A DNA stretch of 30,746 nucleotides, taken from positions 1 to 30,746 of the forward strand of contig JAYMTF010000746.1 of the NCBI GenBank assembly GCA_036897485.1, written 5' to 3'. Under the pieces are notes generated by a model. It saw only the letters and a program-made list of their open reading frames with translations. It was not told where the DNA came from and searched no databases. Shown one piece after another: positions 11,201-19,899 of the stretch; position 1 is the stretch's first letter, and each line of letters begins with the position of its first letter. Source of the DNA: Pelargonium nanum (Eukaryota > Streptophyta > Magnoliopsida > Geraniales > Geraniaceae). Position numbers and translations under genes: made by a program.

Positions 11201-13290
11201 TATCTTAATGGAGTAATATTTTATTCATGCTAGTCACTGAGCCAAAATTAAGGAAGACAAAAGAGAAGAGCAACAAGAAAAATAATGTGAAAAAACTTGA
11301 ATATGCATCAAAACTTTCTTGATTGATATTTATTCTTGAATTTCTCTCTTGATGATATTTGCTTGATACTCATCAATTGAACTTTACAATGTAGTATTTA
11401 TAAGACACAACAAAGTGTTATTTCAATTTGACAAACACTAATAAATTTGAATAGAATTCTAACTACATCTATAATTTGTTCTAATCTAATTTTAATGAGA
11501 TAATTCTAATTTAAATAGAACTACATCTTTATCACAAACGAAGTTACATGTTTGAATGGTCTTTAATGGTGTATCAGCAGATGTGACTACATGTACTTTC
11601 GTAGCAACACCTACACTAAGGATGTGTTATATTAGGTGACTTGAAAATTACCAATCTTAAACATGATGTGGTAAAGGGCATGAACGATACTTTTTGGCAT
11701 GATAACTGAACTATATTTAGAATGATTGCTGAATTAGATGCATCAATTATGAGTTCCACAAGTGCAAAATAAAAACTATTGGATTGTAGAGTTACCTTGC
11801 TTTCATCAAAATCGAAGTCAACTATAGGGATCGTATCAGGAATGGAATACTCTTCCACACATTTGTAGCTTTGTAATGACCAGAGACGCATAACCTGTTA
11901 AAATTATAGCAATCACAAATATAGTTGGTAAGTGGATTGCAATTACACTTCTAAAAGTGGGACATATTTTTTAAGTGTAACTCAAATACAGTCCTTCAGG
12001 AAAGACTTGTAATTGGTTATTGGTCCATAGGGTTTCATACCTTATCACCTACACCAGTAAGAACATAGCCCCTCTTCATCCGGCACTGATTAACCCTATA
12101 GAAAGCACAATTAGAGTTCAAAATAATCCACACACAGTATAAAAACATGTACGAATAGAAAGAAAGAGATTAGGCCTTAAATTTAGCATGCTGGGCAGAC
12201 AAGCAGGCTGGTCAACATGACAACCCTCCTGACTAGCCACTGCTGTACCCCTTATTTTCAATTTCAAAAACTGATTCAATACTAGAGATTATCTTACAAA
12301 GGCTCTAAAACACCTTCCACCATTCACTCCCGGATGTTGTATGCAAAAGCCAAGAGATAAGAAAAGAACAAAACCCAACCTTTCCTAATATCTTCAATAG
12401 GACGTACCTAACTGAAGGACGTACCTAACTGAAGGACTCAAGTAGCCTCATATCCCTATATTTCTTCCTAACCACTGTACTAGTATGTCATTCATAGCAT
12501 ATTATTTCTTCGATCCCCTCCACCACCACCACCACCACCAACACCAACACCAAATTTCTTTAATATAAGAATTCCTTATCTAATTGAGTGAACCTCTTCA
12601 TTCAGTAAATGCTTTGAACTCTTAAACAACCCACAAACTAACCAGAAGTGGTAAATAGAAAACAGGAGTTCCAACTTCACTAGTACCTACCAAAGCAAAT
12701 CTTGAGACTTAGTACGATATGCTAAACATCATTCGTTATGCATAAAATAGAACAGCAATACACAAACTTACAAATTCTGAAAAACACAGTACCAAGAAAT
12801 CAAAAGAAGGTAAAAACAATGCACCCACCCAACTGAATGTCCTCTCCACTGATTGATATAAATGCGACCTTCTTGCAAAGAAACACTGTGATCCTCCATA
12901 GCTAGCTCCTGTAACTTGAACTTAAGTGATTCCCAATCATATGAAAAGCTGGGCCTGGTGGAAGTATCTCTGGATCCCCATATTTTTCTGCAGTATAATA
13001 CTTGAAACAAGTTCGATCCATGGATAATTTTGTTCCTTCGAGTGAAAAAAAAAACAGAACAATTTCAGACCCAAATTATTCTATACAGCTCTTTCTCACA
13101 TCGGATTCAAAGAGAGCTGAAAGAGGTACCATGATTTGCAGACGGCAGAGCATCGGGCCACGTCGAAAAGGTTGAGGGAGGAGAAGATGGAAGAGAGGAT
13201 GTCGTGATCGAGAGCTTGAATTCTGGCCGGAGCAGTTAGCGAGCTCCTCCTCTTGATCGGAGGCTGGTTGCCGGAGGAAGCGGGGCCCAT
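8228..13290 (-). CDS. F-box/WD40 repeat protein (At3g52030-like)
   Basis: Nine coding exons (minus strand): 13290-13130, 13035-12829, 12095-12041, 11894-11796, 11026-10923, 10506-10417, 9859-9720, 9194-9110 and 8591-8228. They total 1305 nt, or 434 residues, with every junction GT-AG and frame-consistent. Residues about 22-66 form an F-box (IQALDHDILSSIFSSLNLFD, then SAVCKSWNKIIHGSNLFQ), the SKP1-binding module of SCF ubiquitin ligases. The rest reads as a degenerate WD40 propeller with blocks such as GDKVMRLWSLQSYKC, VGLVGNRVCIWRRNG, VGCEDGTARVFDMYSRKC, ISGSSLGSITVSSL, VFAGSTSGFASCWDLR and VVTTHNGKYIRMWKFRK. The probable role is a substrate receptor of an SCF E3 ligase; the target is unknown. 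The start is the first in-frame ATG (13290); open frame continues upstream without an ATG. It shares a short divergent promoter with the mTERF gene. Confidence 0.92.
8890..8990 (-). mobile_element. Retroelement relic with a tRNA-iMet primer-site-like motif (intron 8)
   Basis: Within intron 8 of the F-box gene the minus strand has TGGTATCATAGC (8953-8942). This is one mismatch from TGGTATCAGAGC, the initiator-tRNA-Met primer-binding sequence of many plant LTR retrotransposons. AAGTTTGAATCTTGG, a tRNA T-arm-like word, follows 3'. Such fragments are common in plant introns. No LTR or protein domain is present, so only a relic can be claimed. Confidence 0.35.
11100..11185 (+). mobile_element. Possible SINE 3' fragment (intron 4 of the F-box gene)
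   Basis: The sequence CAGGTCACTGGTTCCAATCCT contains a B-box-like GGTTCCAATCC (one mismatch to GGTTCGANNCC). About 27 nt later comes an A-rich run (CCCAAAAAAAAG). This fits the tail of a tRNA-derived SINE, but I see no A box upstream and no target-site duplication. Confidence 0.3.
11254..11616 (-). mobile_element. Possible solo LTR (intron 4 of the F-box gene)
   Basis: Read on the minus strand, the segment looks like a Copia-type LTR. It has A/T-rich sequence, then a TATA-like TTATAAATACTACATTG near 11390-11405, then a leader-like CAAGAGAGAAATTCAAG. The word TAAGG occurs at both edges (11249-11253 and 11617-11621) and could be a 5-bp target-site duplication. The expected TG...CA termini are not clean, so the boundaries and even the class are uncertain. 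Confidence 0.3.
12400..12437. repeat. 17-bp tandem repeat, two copies plus partial
   Basis: GGACGTACCTAACTGAA occurs at 12400-12416 and 12417-12433, followed by a partial GGAC. It lies in intron 2 of the F-box/WD40 gene. Confidence 0.85.
12520..12552. repeat. CCA/CAC trinucleotide microsatellite
   Basis: A run of about seven CAC units passes into CCAACACCAACACC. It is in intron 2 of the F-box/WD40 gene and is non-coding. Confidence 0.85.
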
Positions 13291-13508
13291 AGCCACCTCC
13301 ACCGCCGGTGAATCGCTCCGGCAGTGATGTAGGCACCGATAACTGCTATAACTAGGGCACAGACCAAGAGTAAATATATGAACAAAATCGAAACGCTGCG
13401 TTTAATATGATAATGAATAGATAAATGTCTTTGGGTTTCTGGTTCTGGACACTTCCTTATCTATTACCCATTTGCTTCTTGCACCAAAACAGTTTTGCTT
13501 CTTCACTA
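13291..13508. promoter_or_regulatory. Compact divergent promoter (F-box gene / first mTERF gene)
   Basis: The two start codons (13290 minus, 13509 plus) are 218 bp apart, or 134 bp if the in-frame ATG at 13425 is used. Both promoters and both 5' UTRs must fit in this space or overlap the neighbour. No strong TATA box is visible. A start-stop ORF (ATG AAT AGA TAA, 13413-13424) directly precedes the alternative ATG. Confidence 0.6.
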
Positions 13509-14723
13509 ATGGCTAATTTTGTGTTCAATATCAAAAGTCCCATCTTTTGCATGCTGGTGCGTTCATCTTCATCAACACCAGCGACAAAGACTGTTTCTTG
13601 TTCAACACCAAGCCCATTCGCAGTCGATTACCTGGTGAACACTTGTGGTCTTACCTTAAAAGCCGCCATTGCAACCTCTCAAAAGCTTCACATCTGCGAC
13701 GACAACGTCCAAAGGCATGATTCGGTGCTCCATGTGTTGAGAGCTCACGGATTTGACAAAACCCATCTCCCCAAATTGATCCAAAAGCTCCCCACTCTGT
13801 TGAGTTGCAAGGCAGATGAAAATCTAAAGCCGAAACTAGAGTATCTCATTCAAAATGGCTTCTCAGGTTCTGAACTGCATGATCTCATCGTGAACAATCC
13901 GTCCATTCTGGGTAGAAGCTTGAGTGACCACATCGAGCCATCCCTACAATTTCTGAGATCATTCTTCGGATCTGAGGAGAGACTTAGGCTGGCTTTGAAG
14001 CGATCTCCACGGTTGTTAACCATTAATTTGAGGGGAAGATTGCAGCCAAATATTGAGCTGTTTGTGAAGGAAGGAGTTCCAGTTGATGCTATTGCCGAAT
14101 TCCTTATCAAGCAGCCATGGAAGATGCTGGTGAGCGGTGAGAGAATTTTGGGTGGGATCGAAACTCTCAAAGATGAGTTTGGCATTGCATTGGACCCTGT
14201 TGCTTCTCCCAACATGTTCCTAAATGCTGTTTCCACAATAGCCTCTATGGGTGTCTCAGCTTGGAAAACAAGAGTGCAACTGTTGGAGACTTTATTGGGT
14301 TGTTCTCAAGAGGAGGTTTTGTTCATTTTCAGGCGTTATCCTACTTGTTTTCCTCTTTCAGAAGAGACGCTGAGGAGTAAAGTGGATTTCTATTTCAGCA
14401 CTGTCCAGCTGAAGCCAGAGGTCATCCTTAACAACCCGACCTTACTTGGGACGTCTTTAGATAAAAAGATTCGTCCAAGGTACAATGTCTTCAAGGTTCT
14501 GTTGTCCAAGAAGCTGCTGAGAGAGGACTTTCAGGTTTCCAAGCTGTTCGGACTCAGCGAGGGGAGGTTCTTGGACAATTATATTACTCCGCATTTGCAG
14601 CAAGTCCCAACTTTGTTGGAGATGTACACCAATGACAAAAGGAACAGCAAGATTGACACGAGTCCACAAAAAAGTATGTTCAACTCAAAAAAGTTTTCTT
14701 CTCCTTTTCTCAAAGGAACATAA
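13509..14723 (+). CDS. mTERF-family organellar transcription factor, copy 1
   Basis: This is a single exon of 404 residues from ATG 13509, the start that aligns with the second copy (both begin MANF). An in-frame ATG at 13425 would add 28 hydrophobic residues. mTERF proteins are helical-repeat nucleic-acid-binding proteins of mitochondria and chloroplasts acting in transcription, splicing or RNA metabolism. The Ser/Thr-rich N-terminus with few acidic residues fits a transit peptide. The mature part starts at FAVDYLVNTCGL and carries repeated mTERF motifs with the leucine/proline pattern, for example LIQKLPTLLS, LIVNNPSILGRSL, ALKRSPRLLTINL, IFRRYPTCFPLSEETLRSK and ILNNPTLLGTSL. The last roughly 20 residues read into what is 3' UTR in the other copy. 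Which organelle is uncertain, though this clustered subfamily is usually predicted mitochondrial. Confidence 0.93.
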   Translation: MANFVFNIKSPIFCMLVRSSSSTPATKTVSCSTPSPFAVDYLVNTCGLTLKAAIATSQKLHICDDNVQRHDSVLHVLRAHGFDKTHLPKLIQKLPTLLSCKADENLKPKLEYLIQNGFSGSELHDLIVNNPSILGRSLSDHIEPSLQFLRSFFGSEERLRLALKRSPRLLTINLRGRLQPNIELFVKEGVPVDAIAEFLIKQPWKMLVSGERILGGIETLKDEFGIALDPVASPNMFLNAVSTIASMGVSAWKTRVQLLETLLGCSQEEVLFIFRRYPTCFPLSEETLRSKVDFYFSTVQLKPEVILNNPTLLGTSLDKKIRPRYNVFKVLLSKKLLREDFQVSKLFGLSEGRFLDNYITPHLQQVPTLLEMYTNDKRNSKIDTSPQKSMFNSKKFSSPFLKGT

Positions 14724-15349
14724 GCATTGTGTCGTCTTAGTTAATCCTTTTTAGTAGAATTTTGTATCAGGATGCACTCAGGAGGTACTTATTATGTTAG
14801 GCAGGATCTTCTTATCTAAATTATAAGAAATTCCCCAAAATTTGATCACTTAGCGACCATTTATAATACCTTAAAGTACAATGCTTAATATCAAGCATCA
14901 ATTGGTTATTGTGATTGATTGTTCTACAAAAGAACAATACTTATAGCAGAAGAAAAAAATATAGACTGCAAATGTTACTCAGAACAATACCCGACTGGCT
15001 AATGGCTGTTATATAATTTGTGACCGTTTGAAAGAGAGCAAATTAGATTAGTTTAACTTGAATACCATTGATTTGCAATGCAAACCTTGCAGCATACATA
15101 ATAAATTTCATAGTGTTTGATCATGTAGAAACTTTGTTGGGCATTTCAGAAACTGTTTTGTGCATCTCATTTGTGTACTACATTTTTGTTATGCATGCTT
15201 GTTTAGGATAAAGATAAGTGTGTCTTGTCTTTCTTGATCCTTTTTTCTTACAATTGTTGTCTTTTATTACTTGAACACATCATTGTCTGGATATGATCAT
15301 GTAAGGAAGCAAGCTTCTATTTGATATTCCATATGCTTTGTGGATGTTA
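14724..15349 (+). other. 3' flank of mTERF copy 1, duplicated with the gene
   Basis: No gene is seen. The first roughly 120 bases (GTACTTATTATGTTAGGCAGG, then CTAAATTATAAGAA) match the 3' flank of the second mTERF gene at about 17918-18065. A further similar block (TGCATGCTTGTTTAGGAT) occurs at about 15193 and 18464, so the duplicated unit extended well past the coding region. Confidence 0.6.
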
Positions 15350-15620
15350 TGGTCTATCAGAGGAGAAACTCAATTTCTAGCCACAGACTATAATTTGCAA
15401 CCCCTCATTATTGGGGTATTCTTTAGATAAAAAGGATCCGCCCCAGGTATAATGTCTTAAACCTCTCTTGTCAAAGAAACTGCTTGAAAAGGATCTCAAG
15501 CTCGCCGGGCTCTTCCATCTTTGTGAGGCCATTTTCTTGAACACGTATGTTACACAACATTTGTACCAAATTCCAAGCTTGTTGGAGATGTTCAACTATG
15601 GATACAAGGTTGGCATTTGA
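15350..15620 (+). pseudogene. mTERF 3'-end pseudogene fragment
   Basis: The nucleotide sequence follows the last third of the two mTERF genes. It has ATTCTTTAGATAAAAAGGATCCG, AATGTCTTAAACC, a TTGTCAAAGAAACTGCTTGAAAAGGA-like block, and finally CAAGCTTGTTGGAGATGTTC and GGCATTTGA at the same relative stop position as copy 2. The frame is broken by indels and internal stops, and the 5' two thirds are absent. The left boundary is approximate. It is a dead third copy lying between the two intact ones. Confidence 0.85.
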
Positions 15621-16440
15621 TCCGATCTCATCACAAACAAGTATGTTAAAAAAATTCATTTGTCTAAAATTTATTTCTCTTATGGGAGAATTTTTTTGCT
15701 ATCTTAGTCCATAATTTTTAATATAATTTTGGTATTTTGTGTCATTCAGTCTGTTTGATGTGTCAAGTGTGTATTCTGAGGCTCAAGTTTAGCTATTTGA
15801 CTCAATTGCCAAATATCATATTTGAGGTTCAAGTTGATCTTAGATGCATTTGATGGTTAGACAGAAAGATGGAGGGGATAGCTTCTTGGGAAACTGAATT
15901 GATTGTAACAAAATAAAGAAAATGTTGGTAACTTAGATCTCCATTGTCACCATATGGACATTTACAAGTTGAAGTGAAGTGGCCTTTTTATGCAAGTTCT
16001 TGAAGACCAATGAGTGCACCAATTTCCATCTTAGTGACCCATTGTTATTCTGTTTACACTATCTTTGATGTTTTCTCTCAACAGTTCCATGAAGTTTGTC
16101 TATGACCTTTGTAATTAGCTTTAGCTAGTTGAAGTAACTCATTTCGTCTCAAAATGAGTATCTATTTCTAAATAGCATGTGAATAACAGTAAATGCTCAC
16201 AATGATTCACACAAAGTATAACACATCACGCAAGTAACAAAAATAATTTGATCCGACTTGTAAGTTGACACTCGCTAGAATGATGAACGGGCCAGATTAC
16301 TATGCCTAGGTAATATGTTAGCTCAACTGTTAAATATGTTATTTCTCTCTCGAAATCACTTGAGTTAATAAAAAATATAATTCTTAGCACGGTTGTCACT
16401 GCTCTACCATAATTATAATCATTTTAATAGTTATTCATAC
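15621..16440. other. Intergenic DNA between the mTERF relic and copy 2
   Basis: No gene is seen. A stretch near 16310-16390 (TTAGCTCAACTGTTAAATATG, then CTCTCGAAATCACTTGAG, then an A-rich tail) is faintly SINE-like but too decayed to annotate. Confidence 0.4.
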
Positions 16441-16442
16441 AA

Positions 16443-16448
16443 CACGTG
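16443..16448. promoter_or_regulatory. G-box (CACGTG) upstream of mTERF copy 2
   Basis: The palindromic CACGTG, within ACACGTGAC, lies about 310 bp before the start codon. It is a recognised core for bHLH and bZIP factors in plants. Its use here is inferred from position only. Confidence 0.4.
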
Positions 16449-16492
16449 ACACAAACAAATTAGTACAATAAGATTAATATTCAAAACAAACC

Positions 16493-16620
16493 AAACCCTA
16501 AAAGATCTTAACTTCATTATTATTATCATTAAGCCATATGAGATTACCATTCAAAGCAAATAATTGTCCGTACTTTCATAACCCCTAAACTTGGAGTCAG
16601 TGTGGAAGCAAAACCCTAGA
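16493..16620 (+). promoter_or_regulatory. Two telo boxes upstream of mTERF copy 2
   Basis: AAACCCTA occurs at 16493-16500 and again at 16611-16618, respectively 262 and 144 bp before the ATG. Telo boxes are frequent in promoters of plant genes for organelle biogenesis and translation. Confidence 0.5.
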
Positions 16621-16754
16621 GTTGGTTCCATAAAATAAATAAAAGCGTAGAGTTGGTGGGTTGTGGCAGCCAGCAAAAGCATTTTCTCTGTATCTCTCAC
16701 CAAGTTGGTTGCTGCTGTTGTTTTCGTTTCTCATCCTGCGATTTTGCATCAGCA

Positions 16755-17885
16755 ATGGCTAATTTTCCGTTTAAAAATCTCATCTTTTTGATGCAAAAGC
16801 ATCTATCTTCATCTTCATTGTCGAAATCAAGTTCATTCACTGTTGATTATCTGGTAAACTCATGTGGGCTTACCAGACAATCAGCCATAGCTACCTCTCA
16901 GAAGCTTCGCCTCAACGAAAACAACATCCAGGGATCTGATTCAGTACTCCATTTGCTCAAATCTCACGGACTTGAAAATACCCATATCGCCACAATGATC
17001 CAAAAGTTCCCAATTCTGCTCAATAATTATAAGGCAGAAGAAAATCTAAAGCCCAAGTTAGATTATCTTGTTGAAAATGGCTTCACAGGTTCTCGTCTTC
17101 ACGATCTGATCGTGAGCAATCCGGTCATTTTGGGGAGAAGCTTGAGCTGTCGCATCAAGCCATCAGTTGAGTTTCTCAAGTCATTTCTGGGAACGGAGGA
17201 GAGAGTGATGCTGGCTGTAAAGCGGGATAAGCGGCTGTTAACCAATGATCTGAAGCGAACATTGCAGCCAAATATTGAGCTGTTTGTGAAGGAAGGAGTT
17301 CCTCGGGATGCTATTGCCCATTTCTTTATGATGCAGCCAAGGAAGATGCAGTCAAGCGCTGAGAGAATGGCCCATGGGATCAAAACTGTGAAACATGAAT
17401 TGAGCATTCCCATTGACCCGGCTGCTGATTCCTTCATGTTCCTAAGTGCTGTTTCTGTAGTGGCCAACCTAGATGTCTCAGTTTGGGAGAAGAGGGTCAC
17501 ACTTTTCAAGAGTTTATTGGGTTGTTCTCAAGAGGAGGTTTTGTCCATTTTCAGGCGCTATCCTACTTGTTTTCATCTTTCAGAGGAGACGCTGAGGAGT
17601 AAAGTTGATTTCTATTTCAACACTGTCCAGCTCAAGCCAGAGGCCATCATTAATAGCCCTGCCTTGCTCGGATATTCATTAGATAAAAGGATTCGTGCGA
17701 GGCATGATGTGTTCAAGCTTCTCTTGTCCAAGAAGCTCCTGAGGGAGGACTTCACAGTTGCTACGCTGTTCCATGTCAGTGAGGAGAAGTTCCTGGAAGA
17801 GTATGTCCGTAAGCATTTGCAGCAAGTCCCAAGTTTGTTGGAGATGTACACCAATGACAAGATGAAAAACAAGATTGCCATTTGA
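16755..17885 (+). CDS. mTERF-family organellar transcription factor, copy 2
   Basis: This is a single exon of 376 residues. The frame stays open upstream to about 16653 but has no ATG before 16755. The protein begins MANFPFKNLIFLMQKH, with a Ser-rich region that suits a transit peptide. The mTERF part begins at FTVDYLVNSCGL and runs through helical repeats including MIQKFPILLNN, LIVSNPVILGRSL, AVKRDKRLLTNDL, LLGCSQEEVLSIFRRYPTCF, IINSPALLGYSL and LQQVPSLLEMYTND. It is a paralogue of the gene at 13509 in the same orientation: long blocks such as LQPNIELFVKEGVP and FRRYPTCF are identical, and the 3' flanks match too. The stop (TGA, in the context GCCATTTGA) appears ancestral because the pseudogene has it at the same place. 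Expected role: organellar nucleic-acid binding; the specific target is unknown. Confidence 0.94.
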   Translation: MANFPFKNLIFLMQKHLSSSSLSKSSSFTVDYLVNSCGLTRQSAIATSQKLRLNENNIQGSDSVLHLLKSHGLENTHIATMIQKFPILLNNYKAEENLKPKLDYLVENGFTGSRLHDLIVSNPVILGRSLSCRIKPSVEFLKSFLGTEERVMLAVKRDKRLLTNDLKRTLQPNIELFVKEGVPRDAIAHFFMMQPRKMQSSAERMAHGIKTVKHELSIPIDPAADSFMFLSAVSVVANLDVSVWEKRVTLFKSLLGCSQEEVLSIFRRYPTCFHLSEETLRSKVDFYFNTVQLKPEAIINSPALLGYSLDKRIRARHDVFKLLLSKKLLREDFTVATLFHVSEEKFLEEYVRKHLQQVPSLLEMYTNDKMKNKIAI

Positions 17886-19470
17886 CCATTAACAAGTATG
17901 TTCAACTCCAAGTTTGCATTGTGCTGTCTTAGACTCTTTAGTTAATCTTTTTTAGTTGTATTTTGTAACTTGTGTTGGCTATTATGTGTTTTATTAGTAT
18001 GCACTGAGGAAGTACTTATTACGTAAGGCAGGATCTTGTTGTCTAAATTATAAGAATTTCCCCATTTTCTTAATATGAACATATTAGTAAATTGCAATTC
18101 CAAAGTTTATTATAGTTTCTTTAATATACTGATGTGTTTGTACACGACTTCCCTTCTGTACTAACTAAAGGTGTTCTGTGTGAGCCTTCTTCTCTTAACT
18201 TCAGCAGCATAAGGTGCCTTTGCTAATTATGGGTTCAAAACTCAATATAATTGTCTAGAACTTGGCTTGTTATTTTGAACTAAAGAAAAATGCTCATTTT
18301 TACTCTAAAACTTCAAAGCTAATCACATCAGCAAGTTGGCTTGTAACACAAAATGTTGTTTGCATCTCATTTTATGTAGTCTGCGAGGGAACTTTAACAG
18401 ATCTCAAAGAAGATTGGTATTTATCTAATGGGAAGCATACTGAAATTTATCTAATGTTTATTCTGCATGCTTGTTTAGGATGAATATAATTTTGTTGTCT
18501 TAATTCATCTTATTTCTTTCGTAATTATTCTAGCTTTTATTCATTCGATGAGCATGGAATAATTAGTATCTCTGTCTCAACTACTCAAACGAGGTATGGC
18601 ATGTTTCTGTAACCAATGGTTTCTCTTGTATAATGAAGAGATCAATGGTTACCATCTCCTCAACTGCTTTATAGTTGGAGTCTGTCTTTTGAATGTTAAT
18701 GAGGCAGTGATGGAACACAAAATGTAGAATTGTGTTTTTAGGAGTCATTTTAAGAGGTTGAGCCTGTTTGGTATGCAAGCATTAGCACAAAATTGCATAT
18801 CTTGAACAGAAAATACTTGATGAAAGTTTGGAAACTCTCTGAGACATTGCACTCTGCATTCAGTTACTAGGAAAATACAGTTTTAGAGTTGTAGAAATGG
18901 CTCAGTAAATGATCACATTCCTTTTTACCCATAACCATAAGTTGTGGTTGTAGCTACCTTGCTTCTAGTTTTTGCATCTTCTGAATTAAGGTCCTTTGAA
19001 TTGTTGTTGCATTTGTTATGGCCCAGTTTTGGAGTATTGAAGCATATTCATATGGTTTCCTTTGAGTTTGATATACATACAACTACTGGTTGAAGGAAAT
19101 TGCAGAAGATTCTTATCTTCTTGGAAGGTTTGATGAAAGCTTTGTGTAATGGTAATAGCTAAAGTAATGCATGATTTGACAGTGGACCATAACCCTAAAT
19201 CCAATCATCACTATAAACAGATGATATGTGAATTAAGCTCCAACTGGATCAGTGGCAGTCATTGGTAATGGTGGGTGCAAAGTCTAGAAGACAAGTTTCT
19301 TCTGATGATTCCAAATCATTTTTGGTTGTTGGAAGTGAAAATTTAGACATTATGATTTTCCTGGAGCAAATTAAAAAAGAAAAAAAAAAGTACTTTCCAC
19401 ATTAAGAATTGGAATTTAAACGAATTTTTCAATGTTGACACCATATAGACATATAGGACAAGACTATACC
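17886..19470. other. 3' flank of mTERF copy 2 and intergenic DNA
   Basis: The first roughly 180 bases are the duplicated 3' flank shared with copy 1. The remainder contains only short open frames (for example 18262-18483) with no recognisable product, and I saw no RNA gene. Confidence 0.5.
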
Positions 19471-19476
19471 TTTGCT

Positions 19477-19529
19477 ATATAGGCCAATCAAAAACTAGAT
19501 TACCATTTACCACCACATATAGGCCAATC
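19477..19529 (+). promoter_or_regulatory. Duplicated CCAAT-box motif upstream of the kinase gene
   Basis: The 13-mer ATATAGGCCAATC occurs at 19477-19489 and 19517-19529, exactly 40 bp apart, or about four helical turns. Each contains CCAAT. They sit about 60-110 bp upstream of a good TATA box, the usual zone for NF-Y binding. Function is inferred. Confidence 0.5.
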
Positions 19530-19585
19530 CTACGTGCCCTTGGGTTCCAAAATTGGGTGGTACCTACCTACTCATTACACTACTA

Positions 19586-19593
19586 TATAAATA
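19586..19593 (+). promoter_or_regulatory. TATA box of the kinase gene
   Basis: TATAAATA at 19586-19593 lies in a TATATAAATATAAATAA context about 310 bp upstream of the ATG. A start site near 19618-19628 would follow from normal plant TATA spacing. It is the best TATA box in the upstream region. Confidence 0.55.
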
Positions 19594-19627
19594 TAAATAA
19601 TAGAGAATAAATAATTTAAGTCAATAT

Positions 19628-19633
19628 ATGTAA
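19628..19633 (+). promoter_or_regulatory. Minimal AUG-UAA upstream ORF
   Basis: ATG is directly followed by TAA. With the TATA box at 19586, this start-stop would fall within a few bases of the predicted 5' end of the kinase mRNA. AUGUAA is a known ribosome-stalling minimal ORF in boron-regulated Arabidopsis transcripts. Whether it is inside this transcript is unknown. Confidence 0.3.
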
Positions 19634-19759
19634 CCAAAGACTTCATATTTTCCAATATATTACCCCTCCAAACTACCAACCACCTCCTACGGAGTCAAGC
19701 GGTTAATCCGTTTAGGCTCTCTTCTCTGTGTAACACTGTAAAGCTTCACAACAGTAACA

Positions 19760-19810
19760 ATGGCTATGCAGCTACATCTACTTCTCTTTTTACACTACCA
19801 ATTCCCATAG
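19760..19810 (+). promoter_or_regulatory. 16-codon upstream ORF in the kinase leader
   Basis: The frame ATG to TAG encodes MAMQLHLLLFLHYQFP. Its start codon context AACAATGG has A at -3 and G at +4, the strong plant initiation context. It ends 89 nt before the kinase ATG and does not overlap it. If present in the mRNA it should reduce or regulate kinase translation. Conservation is unknown. Confidence 0.45.
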
Positions 19811-19899
19811 GCTCTACACTTTTTCTTCCAAAGCTTTCATCTTTCTCCCATTTCTGCTCTTATTTCATTGACCCACTTTCCAGAAAATCACAATTCTTG

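Noticed and set aside
13425..13508. Upstream ATG as the start of mTERF copy 1
   Set aside because: It is in frame, but the second copy has no ATG in the equivalent upstream region and starts at MANF. The extra residues are a hydrophobic stretch not shared by the paralogue. It is kept as an alternative only.
16310..16390. SINE-like stretch upstream of mTERF copy 2
   Set aside because: An A-box-like AGCTCAACTG is present but the B box is not convincing and no target duplication was seen.
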